Positions 8,178 through 19,227 of a DNA stretch of 64,000 nt are shown here, piece by piece. Below the pieces are notes generated by a model. The model saw nothing but the letters and a program-made list of their open reading frames with translations, was not told the DNA's origin and did not search any database. The stretch comes from Rhodoblastus sp. (lineage in GTDB: Bacteria; Pseudomonadota; Alphaproteobacteria; Rhizobiales; Beijerinckiaceae): assembly GCF_019449565.1 (NCBI RefSeq), contig NZ_JAGRPM010000063.1, forward strand, positions 35,979 to 99,978, in the 5' to 3' direction. The stretch's first letter is position 1, and each line of letters opens with the position of its first letter. The position numbers and the translations under genes are program-made.

Positions 8178-8468
8178 CTAAATGATATGCCGGGCGTAAA
8201 GCAGGACGGCGGAAAAAAGGAGAATCATGGACGAAAAGAATATATAATCTGCAAACAGCTCAACCTTATCTGTATTTACAGAGTTTCTGATGGAGTAAAA
8301 TGACAAAAGGCATGTGCTCATGAATCAAAGCGCTGCAATTATACATATTTCATCCAAATAGGTCCAATCAGATGATCCGCTTAATTTGATTGCCGTAATC
8401 AATACAAAGCATATTCCGAGAAGATTCGAGGCTGCATTAAGGATGTGGGGCTGGCGTTGCTCGGTCAT
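8178..8468 (-). pseudogene. AT-rich membrane-protein gene interrupted by TGA
   Basis: Reading from ATG at 8468, one frame gives MTEQRQPHILNAASNLLGIC, a hydrophobic stretch and DEICIIAAL. It then meets TGA at codon 48 (8327-8325). The same frame continues with FMSTCLLSFYSIRNSVN, FADYIFFSSMILLF and ends LLYARHII-stop at 8178. With one sense codon in place of TGA it would be a 96-residue protein with about three membrane helices. Its AT-rich codons differ sharply from the flanking genes, suggesting foreign origin. Homology is not recognised. Confidence 0.6.
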
Positions 8469-8564
8469 GTCTATCTGTAAGATGTCGAAAACGGCCCGAC
8501 GAAGGCGATGGGGGGCAAGTTGTCGCGCGGCAGACTTGCGCCTGAAACGTTCCGCTTTCGCTTG

Positions 8565-10232
8565 CTAGTCGTCATCCTTCTGGGAGAAGGAATTGGCGCT
8601 CAGGATAGTCGCTTTCGCGCTGAACCCCGTCTGCGCGCCGCGCCGTGGCGCATTGGCGGCAAGCGCGTCAGTCTTTGCGGCGGAGCGCAGGGCGGGGGCG
8701 AATCCGGCGCTGTTTTTGGGCCGGGCCTCGATCTGGGGCGCGGGCGTCGTCATCGCCTGTAGCGTGGCGCGGTCCAGGCGGGCCGGCGTGATCTGGCTGG
8801 CGACCGCTTTCGCGGCGCGTTGATCCTCGGCCTTGCTCTGCGCGGCGGCGCGCAGCGGCGGCAGCGGGGGGCGCGGCGGCGGCAGCGGAACGGCCACGCT
8901 CGCGGGGGCGGCGTAGGCGAGGGCGGAGGTCTCGCTGGCGGAGGGACGCAAGGCCAGCGACGAGCCGCGCGTGATCACGTCGGGCAAGCGGGCGAGTTCG
9001 GCTGGCCGGGGCGGGGGAACGGGCGCGTCGAGGGCCGCAACCAGATTGTCGGGGCGGCGCGGCGGCGCGGGATGATTGACGGCCGGGGCGTCGTCGGCTT
9101 CAGCCGCCTGCTGGGGCGCTTCCTGCGGCGCCGAACGGGAGGGCTGAGCGACGGGCTCCGGTTGCGCCGGCGCGGCCTGGACCGCCGGCGGGGGCGCAGG
9201 CTGCTGCGCGGCGACCGCGCGACGGCCAAAGCCGGAATCGTCCGGGGCGCCCATATAGGTTTCGCCGCGCGGCAGGTCGGCCTCGGCGCTCGCGACCATC
9301 CGGCGTTGGGCGTTGGCGGCGGGGGCGTCGCTGGCCGGAGCAGAACGCGCCGAGGCGACGCGGGTCGGGCGGGTGACCCGCGCCATCTGGCGGGCCTCCT
9401 CCTCGTCCTCGCCGCCGCCGAAAATCTTGGCGAAGAAGCCGAAGATGCCGCCCGGGGACGTGGCTTCGGCAAAGGTCGCCGCCTCGCCGCCGCGCGCGAG
9501 AATTTCGGCGCGAGCTTCCTCGTAGCGCTCCATCGGCTTGCCGTTGGAGGGGATGTGGACGGTCTTGCCGTCGGGGAACAGCCGCGCCAGCTGGTCGTAA
9601 TTCATGCGCGGCCAGTGGCGCACGCCGCCGACGTCGAGATGGACGAAGGGCGTCCCGGCGGTGGGATAATAGCCGACGCCGCCGCGCTGCATGCGCATGC
9701 CGATCTCGCGCAGCTTCTCCATGGAAAGACCCGGCATGCTGGTATCCATGGCTTTGCCGAGCATGTGCTGGGAATGTTCGGCCACGGCGCTGGAGCGGCG
9801 GCGAAGCATGGCGTTGGTGGAAGGGCAGCGATAGGCGGACATCACGATGATCGGATCGTCCGGCCCGAGGCGGTTGGCGCTGCGGTAGGCCTCCCAGACC
9901 ACATCGAACAGCCGGGGGTCCATTTTGGTTGGTTCGTCATTTCGCCAGTCGCGCAGGAACCAATTCAGCTTTTCGAGCGTTTCCGCGTCGTAATGGCCAT
10001 TGACCCGGAAGGTCGCGGCGATCGTGTCCTTGCGGTGCGCGTGGTAGAGAAAAATGGTGCGGGTGTCGCCATTGGCGGCGGCGGATTCCAGCGCCTCGGG
10101 GGCTAGAACGGCGAAAAGGCCGAGGGCGGCGACGCAGACGCGTTTGCCGGCGGGCCGTCTTGCGCGTTTGAGAACGCGTCGGGCCGCGGCGAGGCTTGCG
10201 GCGAGGCTGGGCAAAATCAAACGCGCTCCCAT
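8565..10232 (-). CDS. DUF882/YcbK-like M15 family murein peptidase with long C-terminal extension
   Basis: The 555-aa protein has an Arg-rich N-terminus and a hydrophobic export segment (about 31-50), then the M15-type zinc peptidase domain (about 55-225). Likely zinc ligands are His156 and Asp163 in SQHMLGKAMD and His198 in FVHLD. YcbK/MepK relatives cleave peptidoglycan cross-links in the periplasm. Residues from about 260 to the end are Pro/Ala-rich and probably disordered. A GTG start at 10319 would add 29 residues; I chose ATG 10232 because the export signal is then N-terminal, but neither start has a clear ribosome-binding site. Confidence 0.85.
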   Translation of the reverse strand: MGARLILPSLAASLAAARRVLKRARRPAGKRVCVAALGLFAVLAPEALESAAANGDTRTIFLYHAHRKDTIAATFRVNGHYDAETLEKLNWFLRDWRNDEPTKMDPRLFDVVWEAYRSANRLGPDDPIIVMSAYRCPSTNAMLRRRSSAVAEHSQHMLGKAMDTSMPGLSMEKLREIGMRMQRGGVGYYPTAGTPFVHLDVGGVRHWPRMNYDQLARLFPDGKTVHIPSNGKPMERYEEARAEILARGGEAATFAEATSPGGIFGFFAKIFGGGEDEEEARQMARVTRPTRVASARSAPASDAPAANAQRRMVASAEADLPRGETYMGAPDDSGFGRRAVAAQQPAPPPAVQAAPAQPEPVAQPSRSAPQEAPQQAAEADDAPAVNHPAPPRRPDNLVAALDAPVPPPRPAELARLPDVITRGSSLALRPSASETSALAYAAPASVAVPLPPPRPPLPPLRAAAQSKAEDQRAAKAVASQITPARLDRATLQAMTTPAPQIEARPKNSAGFAPALRSAAKTDALAANAPRRGAQTGFSAKATILSANSFSQKDDD

Positions 10233-10382
10233 CGTGTTTGTCTTGACGTTTCGTCCGGACGCAAACTTGGCGAAAATGGTAACGAAATTATTGCGCGAAT
10301 AGGTTGACGTCAGGTTCACGAACGTCGGTTTTTCATGCCTGGCGGCGCATCTGATTACATCATCTGTCGCGGCAAAGCCACA

Positions 10383-10417
10383 GCAGGGCGAAACTTAGTT
10401 CCGCCCTGCGCTTTTTT
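10383..10417 (+). terminator. Terminator-like hairpin oriented to the + strand
   Basis: GCAGGGCG (10383-10390) and CGCCCTGC (10402-10409) form a perfect 8-bp stem followed by GCTTTTTT. Both flanking genes are on the minus strand, so the T-run serves a + strand transcript that I cannot identify. As a plain hairpin it may also lie at the 3' end of the L,D-transpeptidase message. Confidence 0.5.
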
Positions 10418-10504
10418 GTCGCTTGTGGCCAAATTAACAAAATTCGCGGCGATTCTAGGGCAGAATTGCGGCTGTCCCCCAGCGGCGGCCCCAAACCAAA
10501 GCGC

Positions 10505-12157
10505 TCAGCCGCCGAGGCCGAGCAATTCGCGCGTCTTGCGGCTGTAACCGTAGATATCCTCGAAGCGCTGCGCCTGGCCGCCCTGGTCAACGGCGAAGGT
10601 GAAATAGACGATATGGATCGGCATTGGCTCGGGCAGGTTGACCCTGCGCTCGGATTTGCCGACCATTTTTCTTAGCCGCGCTTCGGTCCAGCCGCGCTCC
10701 GGCCGCAGCAGGTCTTCGGCCAGCTTGAAGGGCTGGTCGACGCGCACGCAGCCATGGCTATAAGCGCGGCGGGACGTCGCGAACAGGTTGCGCGTCGGCG
10801 TATCGTGCATGTAGACGGCATAATCATTGGGGAAGATGAACTTGATCTGGCCCAAAGCATTGCGCTCGCCCGGCGGCTGGCGGACCGTGAGCCGGCCATT
10901 GACGGTGCGGATGTCATAGCCCTGCGCCCGCAGCGCATCGAGCTTTGGCATCATTTCATTCTTGATGATCGACTGCGGCACGTTCCAGGACGGATTGACG
11001 ACCAGATATTCCATCTTGTCGGAGAACAAAGGCGTCGGCTTGTCCGGCTTCCCGGTGATGACGCGGATAGGCAGGATCACGGCATTGTCGCGATAGAGCC
11101 GCGCGGTGAATTCCGGGATGTTGACCACGACCCGGTCGCTCCCGAGTTCGCGCGGCAGCCAGCGCCAGAATTCCATATTGGTGAGGATCTCGGCTTCTAG
11201 ATCGGCGTTGCGGCGCGCGCCGAGCGCCGGAGAGGCGTCGCTCACGCCGCGTCCGCGCTCGGTGGCTGCGACCCGGGCCTGAAGCTCGGGCGCGGCGCGG
11301 ACCTCCGCCAACTTGTCGCGCAAGGCAAGATAGCCGGGATGCTGCGGGTTATAATCGTGCAGGGTCTTGTCGGCGTCGGCGGATTTCGAGGTTTCGTCCA
11401 GCGCTTGCGCCGCGCTCACGACAGGGGCGTGCGCGCCGATCAGGCGAGAGATCCGGCTGGGGTCGATCCGGCCGCCGCTGGCCTGGAGGGCGTAAGCCGC
11501 CACGGCCTCGGACAGCGCGATGTCGCCAAGCGCGAGCGAGGCGTCGGGGCCCTGGTCGAGCGAATAGACGCGGAAAGCGCGCAGATCGAGCCCATCGTCC
11601 GGCGCCTGCTGGAGGCGTTCGAAAGCGGCGCGGGCCGCCGGGGTCCAATGGCCGTCGGCGAGCCAGACCGGCGCGTCGCCGCGGCTGGCGTAAAAAGCGT
11701 CCACAGCCTGGCGCAGGGCGCGCATTGGCGCGGGCTGGCGCAGGCCCTCGGCGGATTCGCGGGAGAGCGCGGCGCGGATCGCCTGGTTCATCGCCGGCTT
11801 GGCCGGGCCGAGCGGCTCCGTTGCGACAATTTCCGATGTGCGTGCTGGCTCGGCGCCAACGGTCTGGGCTTCGGCGGCGGGCTCGGGCGAATCCTGGCTG
11901 GCCGAAGTCAGGCCATGTTCCTTGCCCGACTCCTCATTGGCCTTGGCTGGCTCGGGCGAAGCGGGCGGGATGGTCCAAATTGCGCCGGGCGCCTTCGCAG
12001 GCGCGATCGCGGCCGTCGAATCATCAGTTGCGGCGCTGTGCGCGGCATCCACTGCGGCGTTGGGCGCGGCCTGGCTTAAAGCGGGGACGGCCGCGACGAG
12101 CGCGGCGGCGGCCAGAGCCGTCCGAAACTTTGCGGCGGACGCGCCAAGCAGAAACAT
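10505..12157 (-). CDS. Murein L,D-transpeptidase (YcbB/LdtD-like)
   Basis: The 550-aa protein forms 3-3 cross-links or attaches proteins to peptidoglycan in the periplasm. A signal peptide (about residues 1-30, ending SQAA) is followed by an Ala/Pro-rich linker, a peptidoglycan-binding-like region (about 140-330), and the YkuD catalytic domain. The active-site motif is HDTPTRNLF...YSHGCVRV with nucleophile Cys470. The ATG at 12157 has GAAAGG eight to nine bases upstream; a TTG five codons earlier is less likely. The neighbouring DUF882 peptidase suggests a shared role in wall remodelling. Confidence 0.92.
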   Translation of the reverse strand: MFLLGASAAKFRTALAAAALVAAVPALSQAAPNAAVDAAHSAATDDSTAAIAPAKAPGAIWTIPPASPEPAKANEESGKEHGLTSASQDSPEPAAEAQTVGAEPARTSEIVATEPLGPAKPAMNQAIRAALSRESAEGLRQPAPMRALRQAVDAFYASRGDAPVWLADGHWTPAARAAFERLQQAPDDGLDLRAFRVYSLDQGPDASLALGDIALSEAVAAYALQASGGRIDPSRISRLIGAHAPVVSAAQALDETSKSADADKTLHDYNPQHPGYLALRDKLAEVRAAPELQARVAATERGRGVSDASPALGARRNADLEAEILTNMEFWRWLPRELGSDRVVVNIPEFTARLYRDNAVILPIRVITGKPDKPTPLFSDKMEYLVVNPSWNVPQSIIKNEMMPKLDALRAQGYDIRTVNGRLTVRQPPGERNALGQIKFIFPNDYAVYMHDTPTRNLFATSRRAYSHGCVRVDQPFKLAEDLLRPERGWTEARLRKMVGKSERRVNLPEPMPIHIVYFTFAVDQGGQAQRFEDIYGYSRKTRELLGLGG

Positions 12158-12332
12158 CCAAAAGCCTTTCAAGCCGGGGGCGGGGCCTGGGCCCGCCGCG
12201 CGCCGTTCGCGCGACCTTACAGGATCTGGCCGCCCTTACGGTTAAATTCAAATGCCGCCTTGCCGCAATGGGCGCGGCTCGCAATATTGTGACTGTCGCG
12301 CGAAGGCCACAGGGCCGGGCGGAGGCGCCCGC

Positions 12333-13820
<1,488 letters not shown>

Positions 13821-14030
13821 CTTCTTTCGCGCGGGCCGTTTTGCCGCTTGGCGACATGCTGCGCCATTACGGTAAATGCGGTGTTAACGCGCGGCGGGCG
13901 CTTGGCTTGCGGGACCCTGTTGAGAGACCGGGTCGCGAGAATAGGTTACGGGAACAGGTTGATTGCCGCCGCCCCTCGCCAATATGGTGTCCAGTTGTAA
14001 TTGAAATTCCTGCAAAGGCCTGGCCCGTCC

Positions 14031-15866
14031 ATGATCGATCCCTCCGCGCCTCCCGTTCGCTTCAGCATGTCTTCCGGCGCGGCGCCGGCCGAGGATCTGC
14101 CCTGCTGGCGGCTCGACGATCTCTATGAGGGGCTGGACAGCCCGCGCTTTGCCGAGGACATGAAGCGGATGGTCCATGAATGCCGGGCCTTCGCCGCCAG
14201 CTATCGCGGCGCGCTCGCCGGCCTGCTTGCGGGCGCGGACGCCCCGCGCAAGCTCTATGAGGCGATCGTCCGCTTCGAGGCGATCGACGACCTCATCACG
14301 AAAATCATGTCCTTCGCCGGCCTTTCCTATGCCGAGAACACCGTCGATCCGGCCCGCGCCAAGTTTTACGGCGACGCGCAGGACAAGGTGACCGCCGCCT
14401 CGACCGATCTGCTTTTTTTCCAGCTTGAACTGAACCGGCTCGACGACGCGGCTCTGGCCGCCGCGCTGGAGCAGGCGCCCCTGTCACATTACCGGCCCTG
14501 GGTCGAGGACCTGCGCCTCGAAAAGCCTTATCAGCTCGAAGATCGCATCGAGCAATTGTTCCACGAGAAGTCCGTCACCGGCCATTCCGCCTGGAACCGG
14601 CTGTTCGACGAGACCATCGCCTCACTGCGCTTCGAGGTCGACGGCAAGCAATTGACGCTGGAGCCGGCGCTGAACCTGTTTCAGGACGCCGACCCCGCCA
14701 TGCGCGAAAAGGCCTCCAACGCCATCGCCAAGACCCTGAAGGAAAATCTCCGCATTTTCGCCCTCGTCTCCAATGTTCTCGCCAAGGACAAGGAAATCGC
14801 GGACACATGGCGCGGCTTCAAGGATGTCGCGGAATCGCGGCATCTGTCCAATCGCGTCGAGCCGGAAGTCGTCGACGCGATGGTCGCGGCTGTGCGCGCC
14901 GCCTATCCACGCCTGTCGCACCGCTATTACAAGCTCAAGGCGCGCTGGTTCGGCAAGGACAAGCTGTATCACTGGGACCGCAACGCGCCGCTGCCGGACG
15001 CGCCGCAGAAGAATTACGACTGGGCGGAGGCGCGCACGGCGGTGCTCTCGGCCTATGGCCGGTTTTCGCCGCGCATGGCCGAGATCGCCAAGCAGTTCTT
15101 CGACAAGAACTGGATTGACGCGCCGGTGCGGCCCGGCAAGGCGCCCGGCGCTTTCGCCCATCCGACCTCGCCCTCCGTGCATCCCTATGTACTGCTCAAT
15201 TATCAGGGCAAACCGCGCGACGTGATGACGTTGGCCCATGAGCTTGGCCATGGCGTGCATCAGGTGCTGGCGGGGCCCAATGGCGCGCTGATGGCGCCGA
15301 CGCCGCTGACCCTGGCGGAAACCGCATCGGTATTTGGCGAAATGCTGACCTTCCGCGCCCTTCTCGCCGAGGCGAAGGACCCGCGCGAACGCCGCGCGCT
15401 GCTGGCCTCCAAAGTCGAGGACATGCTCAATACGGTTGTGCGGCAGATCGCGTTCTATTCATTCGAGCGCAAGTTGCATAGCGAGCGCAAGAATGGCGAA
15501 CTGACCGCCGAGCAGATCTGCGAGCTATGGATGAGCGTGCAGGCCGAAAGCCTCGGCCCGGCCATCGAGTTCGGCCCCGGCTACGAGACCTTCTGGGCCT
15601 ATATCCCGCATTTCATCCATTCGCCCTTCTATGTCTACGCTTACGCTTTCGGCGACTGCCTCGTGAACTCCCTCTATGGCGTCTACCAAAAGGCCGAGCC
15701 GGGCTTCGTGGACAAATATTTCGCGTTGCTCTCGGCAGGCGGCTCGAAACATTACAGCGAGTTGCTGAAGCCCTTCGGCCTCGACGCCAGGGATCCGGCG
15801 TTCTGGAGCATTGGCCTGTCGATGATCGAAGGTCTGATAGACGAGTTGGAAAGCCTGTCCTCGTGA
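14031..15866 (+). CDS. pepF: M3 family oligoendopeptidase F
   Basis: Cytoplasmic zinc metallopeptidase that degrades short peptides. The 611-aa product has an all-helical N-terminal region and the catalytic motif HELGH at residues 403-407, with the third zinc ligand in ETASVFGEM about 25 residues later. An in-frame TTG at 14001 is possible, but the ATG at 14031 gives a normal length and lies behind AAGG. It is divergent from the sigma-54 regulator across a roughly 210-bp region. The following hydrolase starts 22 bp after its stop, suggesting cotranscription. Confidence 0.93.
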   Translation: MIDPSAPPVRFSMSSGAAPAEDLPCWRLDDLYEGLDSPRFAEDMKRMVHECRAFAASYRGALAGLLAGADAPRKLYEAIVRFEAIDDLITKIMSFAGLSYAENTVDPARAKFYGDAQDKVTAASTDLLFFQLELNRLDDAALAAALEQAPLSHYRPWVEDLRLEKPYQLEDRIEQLFHEKSVTGHSAWNRLFDETIASLRFEVDGKQLTLEPALNLFQDADPAMREKASNAIAKTLKENLRIFALVSNVLAKDKEIADTWRGFKDVAESRHLSNRVEPEVVDAMVAAVRAAYPRLSHRYYKLKARWFGKDKLYHWDRNAPLPDAPQKNYDWAEARTAVLSAYGRFSPRMAEIAKQFFDKNWIDAPVRPGKAPGAFAHPTSPSVHPYVLLNYQGKPRDVMTLAHELGHGVHQVLAGPNGALMAPTPLTLAETASVFGEMLTFRALLAEAKDPRERRALLASKVEDMLNTVVRQIAFYSFERKLHSERKNGELTAEQICELWMSVQAESLGPAIEFGPGYETFWAYIPHFIHSPFYVYAYAFGDCLVNSLYGVYQKAEPGFVDKYFALLSAGGSKHYSELLKPFGLDARDPAFWSIGLSMIEGLIDELESLSS

Positions 15867-15888
15867 GCGGCGGCGCCGGCGACCGCTC

Positions 15889-16854
15889 ATGCTGACCTCA
15901 GCCTTGACCTTACTGGTCTTTTACTGGCTGCTTGCCGTCGGCGCGCTGGCGCTGGTTAATCTCGTTCTGGTCCGCTTCATCCAGTCGCTGGTTCCGCCGG
16001 TCGGACGTTTCGTGGACGTGGGCGGCCTGCGCCTGCATCTGGTCGACACCGGCGAGAAGGCGGAGCAGAGCGAGCCGCCGCTGGTTTTCGTGCATGGCCT
16101 GCTCGGACAGCTCAATCATTTTTCCTTCGCGCTGGCCGCGCGCTTCCCGGAGCGGCGCGTCGTCCTGATCGATCGTCCCGGCTCGGGCTATTCGCAAACC
16201 GCCCATCCGCAGACGCTTGCGGCCCAGGCGAATGTCCTCGCGGAGACGATCGAGCGGCTTGGCCTGCACAAGCCGCTCATGGTCGGCCATTCGTTCGGTG
16301 GCGCGGTCGCGCTCGCGCTTGCGCTCGACCATCGCGAAAAACTTGGCGGACTGGCTCTAATCGCGCCCTTGACCCTGATGGTGGCCAAGCCGCCCAAGCC
16401 ATTCGCGGCTCTGTCCAATCGCAGCCGGCTCTCGCTATGGTTCGGCGCCTGGACGCTCGGCCCGGTCGCGACCTTGTTGCGCTCCCGGGTCGCGCGCGAC
16501 GAGGTCTTCGCGCCCGATCCCATGCCGGCGCGGTTCTGGAACGACGGCGGCGGCCTGCTCGCCGCCAGGCCGTCCGCCCTGCTTGCCGCTTCGAGCGACA
16601 TTGTTACGCAACCGCAGGAATTGCCGAGGATGACGTTGCGCTATGGCGCGCTCGATCTGCCCATCGGCGTGCTTTTCGGCGCGGGAGACCTCGTGCTTGA
16701 CCCCCGCACGCAGGGCGAGGGATTTTGTGCCATCGCGCCCGATGCCAAGCTGACGCGGATCGCGGGCGGCCATATGCTGCCGGTGACGCGTCCGGCCGAG
16801 ACCGAAGCTTTTATACGCGGCGTTCTGGCGCGGCTGGATGACATGGGAGAATGA
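15889..16854 (+). CDS. Membrane-anchored alpha/beta hydrolase
   Basis: The 321-aa protein begins with a hydrophobic anchor (about residues 5-30) and continues as an alpha/beta-hydrolase domain. It has the oxyanion HG at 69-70, nucleophile Ser135 in GHSFGG, an acid in FGAGDLVLDP and the final His in GGHMLP. Substrate is unknown. It follows pepF at 22 bp, and the next gene starts one base after its stop, so the three form a likely operon. Confidence 0.88.
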   Translation: MLTSALTLLVFYWLLAVGALALVNLVLVRFIQSLVPPVGRFVDVGGLRLHLVDTGEKAEQSEPPLVFVHGLLGQLNHFSFALAARFPERRVVLIDRPGSGYSQTAHPQTLAAQANVLAETIERLGLHKPLMVGHSFGGAVALALALDHREKLGGLALIAPLTLMVAKPPKPFAALSNRSRLSLWFGAWTLGPVATLLRSRVARDEVFAPDPMPARFWNDGGGLLAARPSALLAASSDIVTQPQELPRMTLRYGALDLPIGVLFGAGDLVLDPRTQGEGFCAIAPDAKLTRIAGGHMLPVTRPAETEAFIRGVLARLDDMGE

Positions 16855-16855
16855 A

Positions 16856-17410
16856 ATGACTTTGAAAAGGCTCGCGGCTTCGGTTTTTCTGCTGGCGGCT
16901 TCCGCGACAAGCGTTTGGGCTTTTGCGCTGAAAAGCCCCGACATCGCGCCCGGCGGCGGCCCGATCGCCGAGACATTTGTCTATAATGGCTTCGGCTGCG
17001 CGGGCGGCGACCTTTCGCCGGCCCTGTCCTGGAGCAATCCTCCGGCCGGGACCAAGAGCTTTGCCCTCATGGTTCATGACCCGGACGCGCCTACCGGCGG
17101 CGCGGGCTTCTGGCATTGGATCGTCTATAATATCCCGGCGAGCGCGACGGGCCTGCCGCAGGGTGTCGGCAAGGACGGCAAGGGCCTGCCGGCGGGCGCG
17201 CTCCAGGTCGCGACCGATTTCGGCGTTCCCGGCTATGGCGGCCCCTGTCCGCCCAAGGGCGACAAGCCGCATCATTACAATTTCACGGTCTATGCGCTGA
17301 AAACCGACAAGCTCGACCTGCCGCCCCATGCGACGGCCTCGCTCGCGGGCTTCCTGATCAACGCCAATTCGCTGGGCAAGGCCAGCCTGACGGGAACCTA
17401 CGGACGCTGA
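16856..17410 (+). CDS. YbhB/YbcL-type phosphatidylethanolamine-binding (PEBP/RKIP-like) protein
   Basis: The 184-aa product has a signal peptide (about residues 1-22, ending VWAF) and the bacterial PEBP core: SWSNPPAGTKSFALMVHDPD, a GFWHWIVYNI stretch, GGPCPPKG and HHYNFTVYAL. These line the anion-binding pocket of the family, whose cellular role in bacteria is unclear. The ATG at 16856 has GGAGA eight bases upstream, inside the end of the hydrolase gene. A slightly longer start at 16838 would put non-signal residues first. Confidence 0.9.
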   Translation: MTLKRLAASVFLLAASATSVWAFALKSPDIAPGGGPIAETFVYNGFGCAGGDLSPALSWSNPPAGTKSFALMVHDPDAPTGGAGFWHWIVYNIPASATGLPQGVGKDGKGLPAGALQVATDFGVPGYGGPCPPKGDKPHHYNFTVYALKTDKLDLPPHATASLAGFLINANSLGKASLTGTYGR

Positions 17411-17458
17411 GCCTTTGTCGCCTTTCGCGCGTATAAGTCCGGTCGGGAAGGGCGTTGC

Positions 17459-18802
17459 ATGAAGGATGACGAGGCCAATCGCTTTGGGGCGCGCGCCGCC
17501 CGCTATCTCGCCGTGGGCGCGCGGGCGGGCGGCTTCGCCGCGCGCGTCGCCGGCGGGCGGCTGTTCGGCAAGGGCAGGGATGGCGACGCCGAGGCGCTGG
17601 CGCGCGCGCTCGGCGGGCTCAAGGGGCCGCTGATGAAGGCGGCGCAGCTCATCTCCACCATTCCGGAGGCTTTGCCCGCCGATTATGCCGAGGCGCTGGC
17701 GGGCCTGCAAAGCCAGGCCCCGCCGATGGGCGCGGCCTTCGTCCGCCGCCGCATGAGCGCGGAGCTTGGTCCGGACTGGCGCGCCAAATTCGCCGAATTT
17801 GACTTGCAACCCGCCGCCGCCGCCTCGCTCGGGCAGGTCCATCGCGCTCGCACGCCCGAAGGGGCCGATGTCGCCTGCAAGCTGCAATATCCGGACATGG
17901 CCTCGGCGGTGGAGGCCGATCTCGCCCAGCTCGATCTCGCTTTGTCGCTGCACCGGCGGCTCGACCCGGCCATCGACGCGCGCGAGGCGGCGCTGGAGAT
18001 CGCCGAACGCCTGCGCGAGGAGCTGGACTATCGTCGCGAGGCCAGACACGCGGGGCTTTACCGGCTGATGCTGGCCGCGCGCGGCGATATCCGCGTTCCC
18101 GGAGTTCATGAGGCGCTTTCGACCGGCCGGCTGCTGACGCTCGACTGGCTGGAGGGAGAGCCGGTGCTGTCGCTGGTCGATGCGCCGGAACCGGAGCGCA
18201 ACGCCGTCGCGCGGGCGATCTTCGGCGCCTGGTGGGAGCCTTTCGCGCGGTTCGGCGTGATCCACGGCGACCCGCATCTGGGCAATTATACGGGCTTCCG
18301 CAAGCATGGCGCGGCGGCGGGCGTCAATCTGCTGGACTATGGCTGCGTCCGCATTTTCCCTCCGGCTTTTGTCGGCGGCGTGGTCCAGCTTTACCGGGGC
18401 TTGCGCGAAGGGCGGGCGGAGCAGGTCGCGGAGGCCTACCGGATCTGGGGCTTCCGCAATCTCACCCATGATTTGATCGAGGCGCTGACGATCTGGGCGC
18501 GTTTCATTCTCGGGCCGCTGCTTGACGACCGGCCGCGCACCATTGCAGACGGGGTTTCAGCCGGCGCCTATGGCCGGCGCGAGGCGGCGGAAGTGCATCG
18601 TCACCTTCGGGAGAAGGGGCCGGTGCTGATCCCGCGCGAATTCGTCTTCATGGACCGCGCGGCCATCGGCCTCGGCGGAGCCTTCCTGCATCTTTCGGCG
18701 CGGCTCAACTTCCACCGCCTGTTCGAGGAGGCCCTTGAGGACTTCGACCTCGGCGCCCTCGCCGCGCGGCAAGGCGAGGCTCTCGCGCGGATGGGGTTAT
18801 GA
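17459..18802 (+). CDS. ABC1/AarF (UbiB-like) atypical protein kinase
   Basis: The 447-aa protein belongs to the ABC1/UbiB family, which supports ubiquinone synthesis in many organisms. The family's N-terminal KxGQ-type motif appears as LMKAAQLIS (about residue 59). It also has the Ala-rich nucleotide loop AAAASLGQVHRA (about 119), the ion-pair Lys in VACKLQYPD and the catalytic HGDPHLGNY and DYGCVR blocks. KAAQ in place of KxGQ is frequent in the bacterial branch, so activity is not excluded. The gene stands 48 bp after the PEBP gene on the same strand. Confidence 0.88.
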   Translation: MKDDEANRFGARAARYLAVGARAGGFAARVAGGRLFGKGRDGDAEALARALGGLKGPLMKAAQLISTIPEALPADYAEALAGLQSQAPPMGAAFVRRRMSAELGPDWRAKFAEFDLQPAAAASLGQVHRARTPEGADVACKLQYPDMASAVEADLAQLDLALSLHRRLDPAIDAREAALEIAERLREELDYRREARHAGLYRLMLAARGDIRVPGVHEALSTGRLLTLDWLEGEPVLSLVDAPEPERNAVARAIFGAWWEPFARFGVIHGDPHLGNYTGFRKHGAAAGVNLLDYGCVRIFPPAFVGGVVQLYRGLREGRAEQVAEAYRIWGFRNLTHDLIEALTIWARFILGPLLDDRPRTIADGVSAGAYGRREAAEVHRHLREKGPVLIPREFVFMDRAAIGLGGAFLHLSARLNFHRLFEEALEDFDLGALAARQGEALARMGL

Positions 18803-18969
18803 CCCCCGGTTTCGTGCGGATTTTTCTTAATTTTCGCGCCATCGTCAGAAAGTCGGGGCGAAATTGCGGCGCCTACCTTATAACAGTTGCCTTGGGCCTG
18901 CCCTTTTGGGAAAACTAGCCTGCAAGGCCTCGAAAATGAGAACAGGGCCCACGAAACGAGGAGAGGAAT

Positions 18970-19131
18970 ATGGCCGCGAACCAAGTGACGACGGCGGATG
19001 GCGCGCTCGGCCAATCCGATATGGACTACCCGGCGCATCTGGCGACCTATCACTTTTTCACCTCATTGATAAAATGGGGGACGGTCTTTGTCGTTCTCGC
19101 CGTGCTCCTGCTGGCCTTTCTTACGCTTTGA
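18970..19131 (+). CDS. aa3-type cytochrome c oxidase subunit IV
   Basis: The 53-residue protein contains the family block MDYPAHLATYHFF, followed by one transmembrane helix (about residues 31-52, VFVVLAVLLLAFL). This small subunit is bound in alphaproteobacterial aa3 oxidases and contributes one helix to the membrane complex. The start ATG at 18970 follows a strong GGAGAGGAAT ribosome-binding site. No other oxidase subunit is nearby. It directly precedes the transhydrogenase genes, an arrangement I know from other Rhizobiales. Confidence 0.85.
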   Translation: MAANQVTTADGALGQSDMDYPAHLATYHFFTSLIKWGTVFVVLAVLLLAFLTL

Positions 19132-19227
19132 TCCCAAGTCTTCTCTGATCCCCAAGATACGCGCGCGCCGAAAAAGGCGCGCTGGACCTTTCAAGACCCG
19201 CTCCCTGCGGGCCATGTGGAGTCATTC

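Noticed and set aside
16811..18469. 552-codon minus-strand frame over the PEBP and ABC1 genes
   Set aside because: Antisense shadow of two well-supported genes; no ribosome-binding site or motif.
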